The position numbers and the translations under genes are program-made. A stretch of 64,000 nucleotides of DNA from Bacteroidota bacterium (lineage in GTDB: Bacteria > Bacteroidota > Bacteroidia > Bacteroidales > Tannerellaceae), in contig JAEYVY010000017.1 in the NCBI GenBank assembly GCA_023429375.1, positions 1-64,000 on the forward strand, in the 5' to 3' direction. This document shows positions 8,355 to 17,256 of this stretch, in pieces. The notes under the pieces are model-generated. The model did not search any database. It was given only the letters and a program-made list of their open reading frames with translations, and was not told the DNA's origin. Position 1 is the stretch's first letter; each line of letters starts with the position of its first letter.

Positions 8355-9728
8355 CTATTCCTTGGGGTCTACTATAAGTTTCGTTTTTGTGTTGAATCGA
8401 TACCAAAGTGCAAGTCCTAAAGCTGTTAGGCTAATCGGAAATCCGCACCAGACACCTAAAGCCCCCCAATCTAAGATAAAGCCACAAACATAAGCGATTG
8501 GCAAGGCCATACCAAAATGGCAAACGAAGGCTGAATAAGCGAGAAACTTCATATCTTCTATTCCTCTTAATGCATTCGCAAATAATATCTGCAATCCGTC
8601 TCCTATCTGATAGAGAATAACAGGTAAAGCCAACAAGGCTGCCATCTTTATTACTTCTTCGTTGTCTGTAAAAAGATACCCCATGTAGTTACGACATGCA
8701 AAAATGATAAGCATAACGATAAAGGCCAATAGCATCATAATATGTAAACCGGCAAATGTGGTACGACGAACACCCAGCATATCGTTTTGCCCTTTACAAA
8801 GGCTGACTCTAATTGTAACAGCGGCACCAATTCCATAGTAGATCATAAAACCAATAGTTGTTACAACTCCTACAATCTGATGCGCAGCAAGGGCTACACT
8901 GCCGATCCAGCCCATCAGCAGTACGCTCAGGCTAAATGAAGCCGATTCTACCCCCATTTGTATCCCCACCGGCATCCCCATGCGGAATAATTGCCCCTGA
9001 GATGCGCGATTGAAAAAGGCCTCTTTGAATCCGATACGAAATTCTTTGTATTTAGAGTGAAGTAAGAATAGTCCAATAAATATAAGGAGTGCCAGTATGC
9101 GAGAAGCAAGTGTGGTTACCCCGGCACCGTTCAGTCCCATTTCCGGACATCCGGCAATACCAAATATTAAAAAGTAATTTCCGATGATATTTAGAATATT
9201 CGTTCCCAGCATTATCCACATGGGGGTAATCGTATCGCCCATGCCATCGTTAAACTGTTTGAATGCATTAAATAGCATAACAAATGGGATGGATGCCAAC
9301 TGGAGGAAATAATAGGGAACAATGAGAGGAATCAACTCTTTAGGTTGTCCCAACTTATCAATATTCAGGACAAGAATCCCCATGGCGATTAACAATCCTA
9401 TCGCGATAAGGAAATTACTCAATAGGCTGTTTTTAAGCATGGCTCCTGCATTCAAGTATTTGCTTCTGGCCATATACCCACTGATAATCGGGGTTAGTCC
9501 ATAAGAAAAACCGATGCCAAAAATAGAAGCCAGATTAAAGAAGTTGTTGACAAACGAGGCGGCGGCCAGTTCTTCCATACTGTGATGGCCTACCATGATA
9601 TTATCGGTAAAACCGACAATAATTACCCCAAGCTGTCCCAGCATGATGGGGACACCTAAGCGTGTAATATGCTTGTAGTGAGAGGTGTACTTACTTATTG
9701 ACAATTCTTGCGCTTTTGATTTTGACAT
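8355..9728 (-). CDS. MATE family multidrug/Na+ efflux transporter
   Basis: A 457-residue inner-membrane protein with about 12 hydrophobic segments in the two-lobed MATE pattern. GVPIMLGQLGVIIVGFTDNIMVG lies at the N-terminus and a matching GMPVGIQMGVESASF begins the second half. MATE proteins export cationic drugs or metabolites by Na+ or H+ antiport; the substrate is unknown here. The ATG lies inside the end of the cyclophilin gene (38-nt overlap), and no later Met precedes the first membrane segment, so the overlap appears real and suggests coupled translation. Confidence 0.92.
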   Translation of the reverse strand: MSKSKAQELSISKYTSHYKHITRLGVPIMLGQLGVIIVGFTDNIMVGHHSMEELAAASFVNNFFNLASIFGIGFSYGLTPIISGYMARSKYLNAGAMLKNSLLSNFLIAIGLLIAMGILVLNIDKLGQPKELIPLIVPYYFLQLASIPFVMLFNAFKQFNDGMGDTITPMWIMLGTNILNIIGNYFLIFGIAGCPEMGLNGAGVTTLASRILALLIFIGLFLLHSKYKEFRIGFKEAFFNRASQGQLFRMGMPVGIQMGVESASFSLSVLLMGWIGSVALAAHQIVGVVTTIGFMIYYGIGAAVTIRVSLCKGQNDMLGVRRTTFAGLHIMMLLAFIVMLIIFACRNYMGYLFTDNEEVIKMAALLALPVILYQIGDGLQILFANALRGIEDMKFLAYSAFVCHFGMALPIAYVCGFILDWGALGVWCGFPISLTALGLALWYRFNTKTKLIVDPKE

Positions 9729-10356
9729 TCTTCAGCGGACGGTCCCTTTCATTTGTTTTCACAAACTGAATCTTATCTACCACCTTCATACCGCTGACTA
9801 CTTCACCGAAAACAGTATATTTCCCGTCCAGATGAGGAGCACCTCCTTGAAGCATATAGGCTTCACGTTGTTCTGGCGTTAATTTGATATTTTTCTCTTT
9901 CTCCATTTTGTTCAATTCCATTTCTGTAAAGAAATTACCTGTAACGATATAGAATTGAGTAGCAGAGGAAGCCATTTCCGGATTTGTTTCATCTCCCGTT
10001 CTTGCAGCACATAAAGATCCTGCTTTATGGAAATATTTAGGATATACGATTTCGGCCGGAACGGTATAACTCAAGTCACCGCTACCAAGCTCCTTTTCAA
10101 TAGGGGCATCTTTAGAAGTGACATCTCCAGCTTGAATCATAAATTGCTTGATAACCCGGTGAAAGAGTAACCCATCATAAGTTTTGTCCTCTACGTGTTT
10201 AATAAAATTGTCTCGGTGAAGAGGGGTATCATTATATAGTTTTACTTTTATCTTCCCAAAATCAGTGTCAATCAATACTAAAGTTTCGGCATCTTGCGCC
10301 TGAACCGTATAAGCGGAACTGAACAGAGCAGCGATTAGGATAAGCAAATATTTCAT
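9691..10356 (-). CDS. Secreted cyclophilin-type peptidyl-prolyl isomerase
   Basis: A 221-residue protein with a Sec signal peptide (about residues 1-20, ending VQAQ). The cyclophilin domain includes FHRVIKQFMIQAGDV and GEVVSGMKVVDKI; an insertion (about residues 145-170, charged and helical) separates strands, as is common in Bacteroidetes periplasmic cyclophilins. It should catalyse proline isomerisation during folding of envelope proteins. It overlaps the downstream MATE gene. Confidence 0.9.
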   Translation of the reverse strand: MKYLLILIAALFSSAYTVQAQDAETLVLIDTDFGKIKVKLYNDTPLHRDNFIKHVEDKTYDGLLFHRVIKQFMIQAGDVTSKDAPIEKELGSGDLSYTVPAEIVYPKYFHKAGSLCAARTGDETNPEMASSATQFYIVTGNFFTEMELNKMEKEKNIKLTPEQREAYMLQGGAPHLDGKYTVFGEVVSGMKVVDKIQFVKTNERDRPLKNVKIKSARIVNK

Positions 10357-10381
10357 AGAATATATGTTATTTGTAATGATG

Positions 10382-10389
10382 CAAAAGTA
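10382..10389 (-). promoter_or_regulatory. Bacteroidetes -7 box for the cyclophilin gene
   Basis: On the minus strand the site reads TACTTTTG, a match to TAnnTTTG, 26 nt upstream of the start codon. No clear -33 element is seen. Confidence 0.6.
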
Positions 10390-10456
10390 TAAAATAATAA
10401 AGATATTTTACCCCATTTTTCAATGTTCTTGCATTAGAATGTATAGGTCAAGTTCC

Positions 10457-10485
10457 TTGATAGGACTCATTTTTTACTACATTTG
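10457..10485 (+). promoter_or_regulatory. Promoter of the sulfatase-maturase operon
   Basis: TTG at 10457-10459 and TACATTTG at 10478-10485 are separated by 18 nt, close to the Bacteroidetes -33/-7 arrangement. The start codon follows at 10507. Confidence 0.7.
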
Positions 10486-10506
10486 TCGTATACATATGAT
10501 TAATAC

Positions 10507-11733
10507 ATGAACAACACATTTTTAAGCCCATTTTCCAGACCTGTTTATGTCATGTTGAAACCCATAGGTTCGGTATGCAACTTGGCATGTGACTATTGTT
10601 ATTACCTAGAAAAATCCCGTTTGTATCCAGACGTTAAGCAGCATATTCTGACTGAAGAACTTCTTGAAAGATTCATAAAAGAATATATTGAATGCCAGAC
10701 CACCAATGAAATATTATTCACTTGGCATGGGGGAGAGACCTTGATGCGCCCGCTATCGTTCTATAAAAAAGCATTGGAGCTGCAGCGAAAATACGGACGT
10801 GGGAGGCAGATTGATAATTGCATTCAAACCAACGGGACCTTGCTTACTGACGAGTGGTGCCGTTTTTTTAAAGAGAATAATTTTCTTGTAGGCATCTCGA
10901 TCGATGGACCACAGGATTTTCATGATGAATACAGACGAAACAAACAAGGGCTTCCTTCATTCTATAAGGTGATGAGGGGTATCGAGCTGTTGAAAAAACA
11001 TCAGGTCGAATACAATGCCATGGCTGTGGTGAACGACTATAATGTTGATTTTCCGCTCGAATTCTATAACTTCTTTAAAGAAATAGACTGTCGTTATATT
11101 CAGTTTTCGCCTATAGTAGAACGAGTTAAGAAGGGAAATCTAAGCACTCCATTGGATAAAGGCGAAGAGGTGGCTTTAGCTCCTTTCTCTGTCGACGCTA
11201 TGAAATGGGGGGAGTTTCTGTGTACCCTATTCGATGAATGGGTGAAGAATGATGTAGGAACCTTTTTTATACAACTTTTTGATGCCACATTAGCCAATTG
11301 GGTGGGTGAGAAACCGGGCATATGTACGCTGGCCGCAACATGTGGGCATGCCGGTGTGATGGAATTTAATGGGGACGTTTACTCGTGTGACCATTTCGTG
11401 TTTCCTGAATATAAATTGGGAAATATACGTACACAAACCCTAACAGAAATGATGTATAGCCCTGCACAGCTTCGTTTTGGTCAGGATAAGCATGATAAAT
11501 TACCTGGACAATGTAAAGAGTGTGAATTTTTGTTCGCATGTCATGGAGAATGTCCTAAAAATCGCTTTCTTTATACTACCGAAGGAGAATATGGGCTTAA
11601 TTATCTCTGTGAAGGATACAAAATGTTCTTTAAGCATGTTGCTCCCTATATGGATTTTATGAAGCATGAGCTCTTGGCCAAACGACCACCTGCCAATGTG
11701 ATGGAATGGATTAAACGAAACAGAATATCATGA
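10507..11733 (+). CDS. Anaerobic sulfatase-maturating radical SAM enzyme
   Basis: A 408-residue radical SAM/SPASM protein. The [4Fe-4S]-SAM motif is Cys24, Cys28 and Cys31 within KPIGSVCNLACDYCYYLEKS, a signature of anSME enzymes. The C-terminal SPASM cysteines lie in CTLAATCGHAG, DVYSCDHFVFPEY, CKECEFLFACHGECPKN and LCEGYK. Such enzymes oxidise an active-site Cys or Ser of sulfatases to formylglycine. No sulfatase gene is in this window, so it must act in trans. It is followed within 16 nt by tldD-tldE genes, which is a suggestive neighbourhood. A related peptide-modifying role cannot be excluded. Confidence 0.88.
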   Translation: MNNTFLSPFSRPVYVMLKPIGSVCNLACDYCYYLEKSRLYPDVKQHILTEELLERFIKEYIECQTTNEILFTWHGGETLMRPLSFYKKALELQRKYGRGRQIDNCIQTNGTLLTDEWCRFFKENNFLVGISIDGPQDFHDEYRRNKQGLPSFYKVMRGIELLKKHQVEYNAMAVVNDYNVDFPLEFYNFFKEIDCRYIQFSPIVERVKKGNLSTPLDKGEEVALAPFSVDAMKWGEFLCTLFDEWVKNDVGTFFIQLFDATLANWVGEKPGICTLAATCGHAGVMEFNGDVYSCDHFVFPEYKLGNIRTQTLTEMMYSPAQLRFGQDKHDKLPGQCKECEFLFACHGECPKNRFLYTTEGEYGLNYLCEGYKMFFKHVAPYMDFMKHELLAKRPPANVMEWIKRNRIS

Positions 11734-11748
11734 TTTAAAAAATTGAAT

Positions 11749-13281
11749 ATGAAGTTTAACAGACGCGAATTTATTAAAACAGGAGGTATGGTTATGATCG
11801 GATCATTAGCAGCCCCTTCCTTTTTAGGAAGTTGCACCGGTGCTACAGCCGAAAAGCTAGCCGGTATCTCGTTTGCTCAAGCACATTTCGGAGTGAGTGA
11901 GCAGGATTTAAAGAAAGTGCTTCAGGCAGCACTCGAAAAAGGAGGAGACTATGCTGATCTTTTCTTTGAACACACGTATAGAAATAGCATCGGATTACAA
12001 GATGGAGCTGTTAACCGTGCTTCGTCAAACATTGATTTTGGGATGGGTGTACGTGTATTGTCGGGAGATCAGACCGGTTATGCATACGTAGAAAGCATCA
12101 CACTAGATGAAATGCTAAAGGCAGCCCGTACAGCTGCTCGCATTGCTAATGCAAGTAAAAGCAATGTAGCCATCAATCTTACAGAAACACCTGTTGCAAA
12201 TAACTACTATACCGTTCAGACTGCATGGGATGAGATAGCAGTGAAAGAAAAGATGCCTTTCTTGCAAAAGCTGAACGATAAAGTCTTTTCGCTGGACAAA
12301 CGAGTAACGAAGGTAAGTGCATCACTTGGTGACACTACTTCACATATTTTCTTCTGTAACTCAGAAGGGCAGATGTATTACGACTATCGCCCGATGGTAA
12401 CACTGGGTGCTGTCTGCATCATGGAAGAAAACGGTAAAATTGAAAATTCTTACGCTGCACGTGCCTTTAGAATGGGTGCTGAGTTCTTGACAGACGAACT
12501 GATAGACGAATTAGCCAATGAAGCAGTAAATAAGACCTCTATCCTTTTCCAAGCTATCAAACCTAAAGGAGGAGAAATGCCTGTCGTTATGGGTGCAGGA
12601 GGTTCAGGTATCTTATTACACGAGGCAATTGGTCATGCTTTTGAAGCTGACTTTAACCGTAAAAATACCTCAATTTTTGCCGATCAGTTAAATAAGAAGA
12701 TATGTAACGAACATATCAACGTGGTAGACGACGGAACGATCCCATTCAACCGTGGTTCGGTAAATATTGATGATGAAGGTATCGAAGGACAAAAGACATA
12801 TATCGTAAGAGAAGGAGTCTTGACCAGCTACCTGCATGACCGCTTGAGTGCTAAACATTATGGAATCCCATCAACAGGTAACGGCCGTCGCGAGTCTTTC
12901 CGTATGATGCCTATTCCTCGTATGCGTGCTACCTATATGGAAGCAGGAAACGTAACGGAAGAAGAAATGATCTCGACCGTAAAGAAAGGTATCTATGCAT
13001 CCAACTTCACTAACGGACAGGTACAAATCGGAGCGGGAGACTTTACCTTCTTCGTGAAAGACGGTTATCTGATTGAAAATGGAAAGCTTACTCAACCTAT
13101 CAAGGATATCAATATTATTGGCAACGGTCCGAAGGCACTTGCCGATATAACGATGGTTGGGAACAATTATAAAATGGACAATGGCACATGGACTTGCGGT
13201 AAAGACGGTCAATCATGTCCGGTTACCTGCGGTATGCCATCGGCCTTGGTTAGTAAACTAACAGTAGGAGGAGAAAGCTGA
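11749..13281 (+). CDS. tldD: TldD-like metalloprotease with Tat signal
   Basis: A 510-residue TldD/PmbA family protein with the zinc-binding HEAIGH motif at residue ~291, within LLHEAIGHAFEADF. The N-terminus FNRREFIKTGG matches a twin-arginine signal, followed by a hydrophobic segment and FLGSC, a possible lipobox. I use the ATG at 11749; a TTG two codons earlier is in frame. E. coli TldD is cytosolic and works with TldE in unfolding and cutting peptides such as microcin precursor; here the signal predicts export of a folded protein, perhaps as lipoprotein. It lies between the radical SAM gene and tldE (2 nt). Confidence 0.88.
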   Translation: MKFNRREFIKTGGMVMIGSLAAPSFLGSCTGATAEKLAGISFAQAHFGVSEQDLKKVLQAALEKGGDYADLFFEHTYRNSIGLQDGAVNRASSNIDFGMGVRVLSGDQTGYAYVESITLDEMLKAARTAARIANASKSNVAINLTETPVANNYYTVQTAWDEIAVKEKMPFLQKLNDKVFSLDKRVTKVSASLGDTTSHIFFCNSEGQMYYDYRPMVTLGAVCIMEENGKIENSYAARAFRMGAEFLTDELIDELANEAVNKTSILFQAIKPKGGEMPVVMGAGGSGILLHEAIGHAFEADFNRKNTSIFADQLNKKICNEHINVVDDGTIPFNRGSVNIDDEGIEGQKTYIVREGVLTSYLHDRLSAKHYGIPSTGNGRRESFRMMPIPRMRATYMEAGNVTEEEMISTVKKGIYASNFTNGQVQIGAGDFTFFVKDGYLIENGKLTQPIKDINIIGNGPKALADITMVGNNYKMDNGTWTCGKDGQSCPVTCGMPSALVSKLTVGGES

Positions 13282-13283
13282 TT

Positions 13284-14603
13284 ATGATTACGAAAGAAAA
13301 TAAAAAATTAGCCCAATGGGCGATGGAATATGCTTTGAAGAACGGCTGCCAGGCAGCAAGAGTAAGCCTTTATAAGGGCTCAAACAGTTCTTTGGAAGTA
13401 AGAAATATGAAAATTGACCGTTTGCAGCAAGCATCGGAAAGTAGCCTTATGATTCAGTTGTTTGTTGACGGCCGTTACGGTTCATACTCAACCAACCGCA
13501 TCGATAAGAAAGAGCTTGAAGGATTTATCAAAAACGGAATAGATTCAACCCGCTATCTGGCAGAAGATACTGCTCGTACACTGCCCGATGCCTCTCTGTA
13601 CTATACCGGTGGAATGCCTGATTTGGAGCTGTATGACGCGAAGTCTGAAACACTGAATCCAGACGATAAAGTGGCTCTGACAATGCGTACTTGCGAAGAA
13701 ATAATGGGTAAAGACGATCGTATCATTTCGGCTGAAGCCTCTTATAGCGACGACACATCATACAAATACATGGTAGCAAGTAACGGATTTGAAGGAGACA
13801 GTTCAAGCTCATCATTTTCATTAGTGGCCAGTGTAAGTATAAAAGGAGAAGGAGATGCTCGTCCGTCATCTTATTGGTACGACTCTTCTTTGTTCTATGA
13901 TAGCCTCATTAAACAAGGTATTGGAACAAAAGCATTAGAACGGGTCATTAGCAAATTGGGACAGAAGAAGGTGGCTTCAGGAAAGTATACAATGATTGTA
14001 GACAATATGAATTCAGCCCGTTTACTGTCGCCGCTGATCAGTGCCCTTTATGGCTCTGCTATCCAACAAAAGAACTCATTCTTGATTGATAAACTGGACC
14101 AAAAAATCGTAAGCAACAAACTGACCGTAACCGATACCCCTCATATCAAACGTGCATTCGGTGCCCGTTATTTTGATGGCGAAGGTGTGGCTACCAAACA
14201 GTTACCTGTTATTGAAGCCGGTGTATTGAAAACATACTATATCGATACCTATAGTGCAAATAAGATGAATACAGCGCCTACGATTAGTGGACCATCCATC
14301 CTTTCACTACAACAGGGAGAGAAGGATTTGAATGGTATTATCGGAGCAACAGCTAAAGGTATTCTGATTACCGGATTTAACGGCGGTAACAGCAATAGCA
14401 CCACGGGAGACTTTTCGTTTGGTGTAGAAGGATTTTTGGTTGAGAATGGTAAACTGACACAGCCAATTTCCGAAATGAATATCACCGGAAATATTCTTAC
14501 ACTGTGGAGCAATTTGTTAGAACTCGGAAACGATCCGTTTCCATCATCTAGCTGGAAAGTACCTTCACTCGTATTTGAAGGAGTAGATTTCAGCGGATTA
14601 TAA
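13284..14603 (+). CDS. TldE/PmbA-like partner protein
   Basis: A 439-residue TldD/PmbA family protein lacking HExxxH, as expected of the TldE subunit. The shared fold is visible from the C-terminal GFNGGNSNSTTGDFSFGVEG segment, similar to the TldD one (NGQVQIGAGDFTFFVKDG). It has no signal peptide, although its presumed partner has a Tat signal. The start is 2 nt after tldD. A terminator follows at 14656. Confidence 0.88.
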   Translation: MITKENKKLAQWAMEYALKNGCQAARVSLYKGSNSSLEVRNMKIDRLQQASESSLMIQLFVDGRYGSYSTNRIDKKELEGFIKNGIDSTRYLAEDTARTLPDASLYYTGGMPDLELYDAKSETLNPDDKVALTMRTCEEIMGKDDRIISAEASYSDDTSYKYMVASNGFEGDSSSSSFSLVASVSIKGEGDARPSSYWYDSSLFYDSLIKQGIGTKALERVISKLGQKKVASGKYTMIVDNMNSARLLSPLISALYGSAIQQKNSFLIDKLDQKIVSNKLTVTDTPHIKRAFGARYFDGEGVATKQLPVIEAGVLKTYYIDTYSANKMNTAPTISGPSILSLQQGEKDLNGIIGATAKGILITGFNGGNSNSTTGDFSFGVEGFLVENGKLTQPISEMNITGNILTLWSNLLELGNDPFPSSSWKVPSLVFEGVDFSGL

Positions 14604-14655
14604 TACATTTTTTGTTTGCTAGACACATTACCGGTTATAAGCGACAAAAAAGCAT

Positions 14656-14700
14656 AAAAAAGGGTGAGGCAAAATGTGTTTTTTGACTCACCCTTTTTTG
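14656..14700 (+). terminator. Long-stem terminator after tldE
   Basis: AAAAGGGTGAGGCAAAA (left arm from ~14656) pairs with TTTTGACTCACCCTTTT (right arm to ~14699) with one mismatch around a short loop, ending in a T-run. Confidence 0.85.
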
Positions 14701-14750
14701 AATACTTATCTCTATGTTGTAAGTTGTTGACATACAGAGTTTAAGAGTAT

Positions 14751-14827
14751 ATCGATCGTTTTAAAAAACATCTCGAAGGTTTTAAAAAGCATCCCTATCT
14801 TTTTTTTAAACGTTCAAGATGTTTTTT
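14751..14827. repeat. Dispersed palindromic intergenic repeat, copy A
   Basis: The arms 14763-14783 and 14807-14827 are inverted repeats pairing at 18 of 21 positions. The whole ~77 nt aligns with copies at 33985-34069 and 57789-57869, sharing T-rich/A-rich blocks separated by CATCCC.AT-type cores. Similarity to copy B continues right, to about 14890 (both have TTGACATCG followed by GA-rich sequence). Confidence 0.75.
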
Positions 14828-14888
14828 AGAGACAAAAAGAAGCTGAATTTCAAAGCTATATTTTTGTGGGTTGACATCGAGAAGACAT

Positions 14889-14933
14889 AAAAAAGTAGGA
14901 GAAATAAAAGTGAACTTTTAAATCTCCTACTTT
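14889..14933 (-). terminator. Terminator of sod
   Basis: AAAGTAGGAGA (14892-14902) pairs perfectly with TCTCCTACTTT (14923-14933); on the minus strand a T-run follows. Confidence 0.85.
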
Positions 14934-14958
14934 GGTGTTTAATTTAAAAACTTATCAA

Positions 14959-15534
14959 TTAATATCTCTTACCAACTACTTCCCAGTCGATGATTTGCCA
15001 CAATGCTTTCAAGTGGTCTGCACGACGGTTTTGATAGTCCAGATAATATGAGTGTTCCCAAACGTCGAAGCCAAGAATTGGAGTCAGACCGTTCTTAACC
15101 GGATTGCTTCCGTTAGCTTCTTTGGTGATGACCAACTTACCATCTTTATCTTTAGCAAGCCAAGCCCAACCTGATCCAAAAAGAGAAACACCCGCAGCCT
15201 CGAATTCAGACTTGAAACTTTCAAATGAACCCCAAGTAGCTTTGATTGCTTCTGCTAATTTACCTGTAGGCTCGCCTCCACCTTTTGGTGAAAACTGAGT
15301 GAAATATAAGTCGTGATTTAATATCTGTCCTGCGTTATTGAATATAGCACCGTCTGATTCACGAACAATTGTTTCAATGTCTGTATTCTCGAACTTAGTA
15401 CCCGGGATAAGATTGTTTAAGTTGGTTACATAGGCTTGCAGGTGTTTGCCATGATGTAATTCAATTGTTTGCTTACTGATTACTGGTTCAAGAGCATTGG
15501 CCTCATAAGGTAATTTTACTAATTCAAATTTCAT
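14959..15534 (-). CDS. sodB: Iron-type superoxide dismutase
   Basis: A 191-residue Fe/Mn superoxide dismutase. Metal ligands are in LHHGKHLQAY, ILNHDLYF and DVWEHSYYLDY. The Gln of NNAGQILNH sits where Fe-type enzymes have the second-sphere Gln, although close relatives in Bacteroides can use Fe or Mn. I start at 15534 because a strong Shine-Dalgarno GGAG lies 9 nt upstream (15546-15549); the frame continues another 26 codons to 15612 and would add a hydrophobic N-terminus. It detoxifies superoxide in the cytosol when the anaerobe meets oxygen. Confidence 0.93.
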   Translation of the reverse strand: MKFELVKLPYEANALEPVISKQTIELHHGKHLQAYVTNLNNLIPGTKFENTDIETIVRESDGAIFNNAGQILNHDLYFTQFSPKGGGEPTGKLAEAIKATWGSFESFKSEFEAAGVSLFGSGWAWLAKDKDGKLVITKEANGSNPVKNGLTPILGFDVWEHSYYLDYQNRRADHLKALWQIIDWEVVGKRY

Positions 15535-15813
15535 AATATTATTCTCCTTTTTATTATTAATATCGTTATTGGATGAAATAAGCAAAAACAAACTTAGAAA
15601 TAGAGTTATCATACGTTTATTGTTTTATAGATTACGATCTATCTATTTAACAACCCCCATTTTCGTTTTGTTTTGTAAAAGTATATAATCTTCTTGAAAA
15701 TCGTGATAGATAATATTTATGCATCGAAATGTCTTGTTTATAATGAATGAAATTATCTAATCTGCAATCTCATAAATTTAGATTCTGTATATTTGGCAAT
15801 TTAAACAAATAAG
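15535..15813. other. Divergent intergenic region, sod and SGNH operon
   Basis: It holds the sod SD and leader on minus and the TATATTTG -7 box for the plus-strand operon. No other gene is seen apart from the in-frame upstream extension of sod. Confidence 0.5.
15788..15795 (+). promoter_or_regulatory. -7 box of the O-acetylation operon
   Basis: TATATTTG matches TAnnTTTG and lies 19 nt before the ATG at 15814. No firm -33 element. Confidence 0.6.
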
Positions 15814-17256
15814 ATGAAGGAAGAGAATAGTTTTGGGAGATTATTTGTCGTACTAGCAATCGGTTTAGTCGGGACCGTTGCTTTGTATTGGCTTCCGGAT
15901 TCCATATTGGGTTATAAACTTAAGAAAGTGGATATATTAGCCGATATCCGTACGAAACCTGCAACTATCTCTTTAGACTCACTGATGAAAAAGCTTGAAG
16001 AGACGGATAGTATACCAGAACAGGGGCTCCTAAACGATTCATTTGCATTTAATCATACTTATGATTCTACGATGCTGGCTTTGCGAGATTCGTTGTACAA
16101 GTCTGTATATGCCATTGATGATGCCGATTTGACAGGTCAGCATATCGAGGATTTTTCTATCGGTCACATAGGGCTTCATCGTTTCTTTTCAGCGTTGAAA
16201 TCGATGGATAAACTCGATCGTCCTATTCGAATAGCTTTTCTCGGCGACTCGTTTATTGAAGGGGATATCGTTGTGTCTGATTTTAGAACGGCCTTACAAG
16301 AAGAATTTGGTGGTAATGGGGTAGGGTTTGTGCCTGTCTTTTCGGTGACCGATCAATTTCGCCGTACCATAAATCAGCAGGCAGAAGGCTGGGTTTCTTA
16401 TTCTATCCTAACCGATACGACGAATGCCTATCTATTGTCCGGTTCCATATTCGTTCCTGAAGAAATGGCTTCTTTGTGTATTTCACCAACTGATAAATTT
16501 CCGGAACTCGATGATGTCTCCACTCTTAAACTGTATTATATGGGTAAGAAACCGGGATCGATTGCTTATGTCACCGATGTTCATACGGACACTATAGTGC
16601 AGAAGCTGCCCGCCAATACAAAACCAGTTAGTTTTGATATAAAAAAGGATTTTAAAAAAGTATGTCTTCAATTTATGGGCAGTGAAGATTTACACATGTT
16701 TGGTACTGCATTGGAAGATAATGGAGGGATAGTTGTGGATAACTTCTCTTTGCGAGGCAATTCGGGATTGATACTTGACAGATTAAACAAGGAATTATGT
16801 CGTGATTTTGCAGAGGTGAGGCCATACGACCTGATTGTGATGCAATATGGACTAAACGTAGTGAGTGAAGAGGTATTGAACTATGGTTGGTATAGAACGC
16901 GTATGATAGGTGTGGTTAAACATTTGCAGGCGTGTTTTCCGGAGGCCGACATATTGTTGATGGGAGTGTCTGACCGGTCTTATCAAATAGGCGATGGGTT
17001 CGAAACTATGCCGGCCGTTCTAGCGCTACTGCATGCTCAAAGACAGATTGCCCAGAGTACGGGGATTGCATTCTGGAATACCTTTGGTGCGATGGGAGGG
17101 GTGAACAGTATGTCTCGGTATGTGGAAAACAATTGGGCAAGTAAAGATTATACGCATTTGAGCTTTAGAGGAGGACGAGAAATTGCTAAGGCTTTGTTTA
17201 ATGCACTGATGTTGGAAAAAGAATTTTATGATGAAGCAGAAAAAACAATACATTAG
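15814..17256 (+). CDS. Membrane-anchored SGNH/GDSL hydrolase-like protein
   Basis: A 480-residue protein with an N-terminal membrane anchor (residues ~8-28) and an SGNH-like domain. Block I is IAFLGDSFIEGD with Ser146; VMQYGLNV may be block III; the catalytic Asp/His pair is probably in KDYTHLSFRGG near the C-terminus. It is the first of three overlapping genes that end in an MBOAT membrane acyltransferase. By analogy with AlgI/AlgJ/AlgX and PatA/PatB, it likely moves acetyl groups onto a periplasmic or cell-surface glycan. The acceptor polymer is unknown. Confidence 0.75.
   Translation: MKEENSFGRLFVVLAIGLVGTVALYWLPDSILGYKLKKVDILADIRTKPATISLDSLMKKLEETDSIPEQGLLNDSFAFNHTYDSTMLALRDSLYKSVYAIDDADLTGQHIEDFSIGHIGLHRFFSALKSMDKLDRPIRIAFLGDSFIEGDIVVSDFRTALQEEFGGNGVGFVPVFSVTDQFRRTINQQAEGWVSYSILTDTTNAYLLSGSIFVPEEMASLCISPTDKFPELDDVSTLKLYYMGKKPGSIAYVTDVHTDTIVQKLPANTKPVSFDIKKDFKKVCLQFMGSEDLHMFGTALEDNGGIVVDNFSLRGNSGLILDRLNKELCRDFAEVRPYDLIVMQYGLNVVSEEVLNYGWYRTRMIGVVKHLQACFPEADILLMGVSDRSYQIGDGFETMPAVLALLHAQRQIAQSTGIAFWNTFGAMGGVNSMSRYVENNWASKDYTHLSFRGGREIAKALFNALMLEKEFYDEAEKTIH

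Larger units (their letters stand above)
14604..14958. other. Convergent intergenic region between tldE and sod
   Basis: No gene is seen. The region holds two outward-facing terminators and, between them, copy A of a dispersed palindromic repeat (separate entries). Confidence 0.7.

Noticed and set aside
10507..11733. RiPP precursor peptide beside the radical SAM gene
   Set aside because: The gaps on both sides are short and contain no plausible small ORF with a leader or core.
14700..14958. Possible CRISPR-like periodic units in the A/T-rich repeats
   Set aside because: The spacing is irregular, units are palindromic and degenerate, and no cas genes are present.
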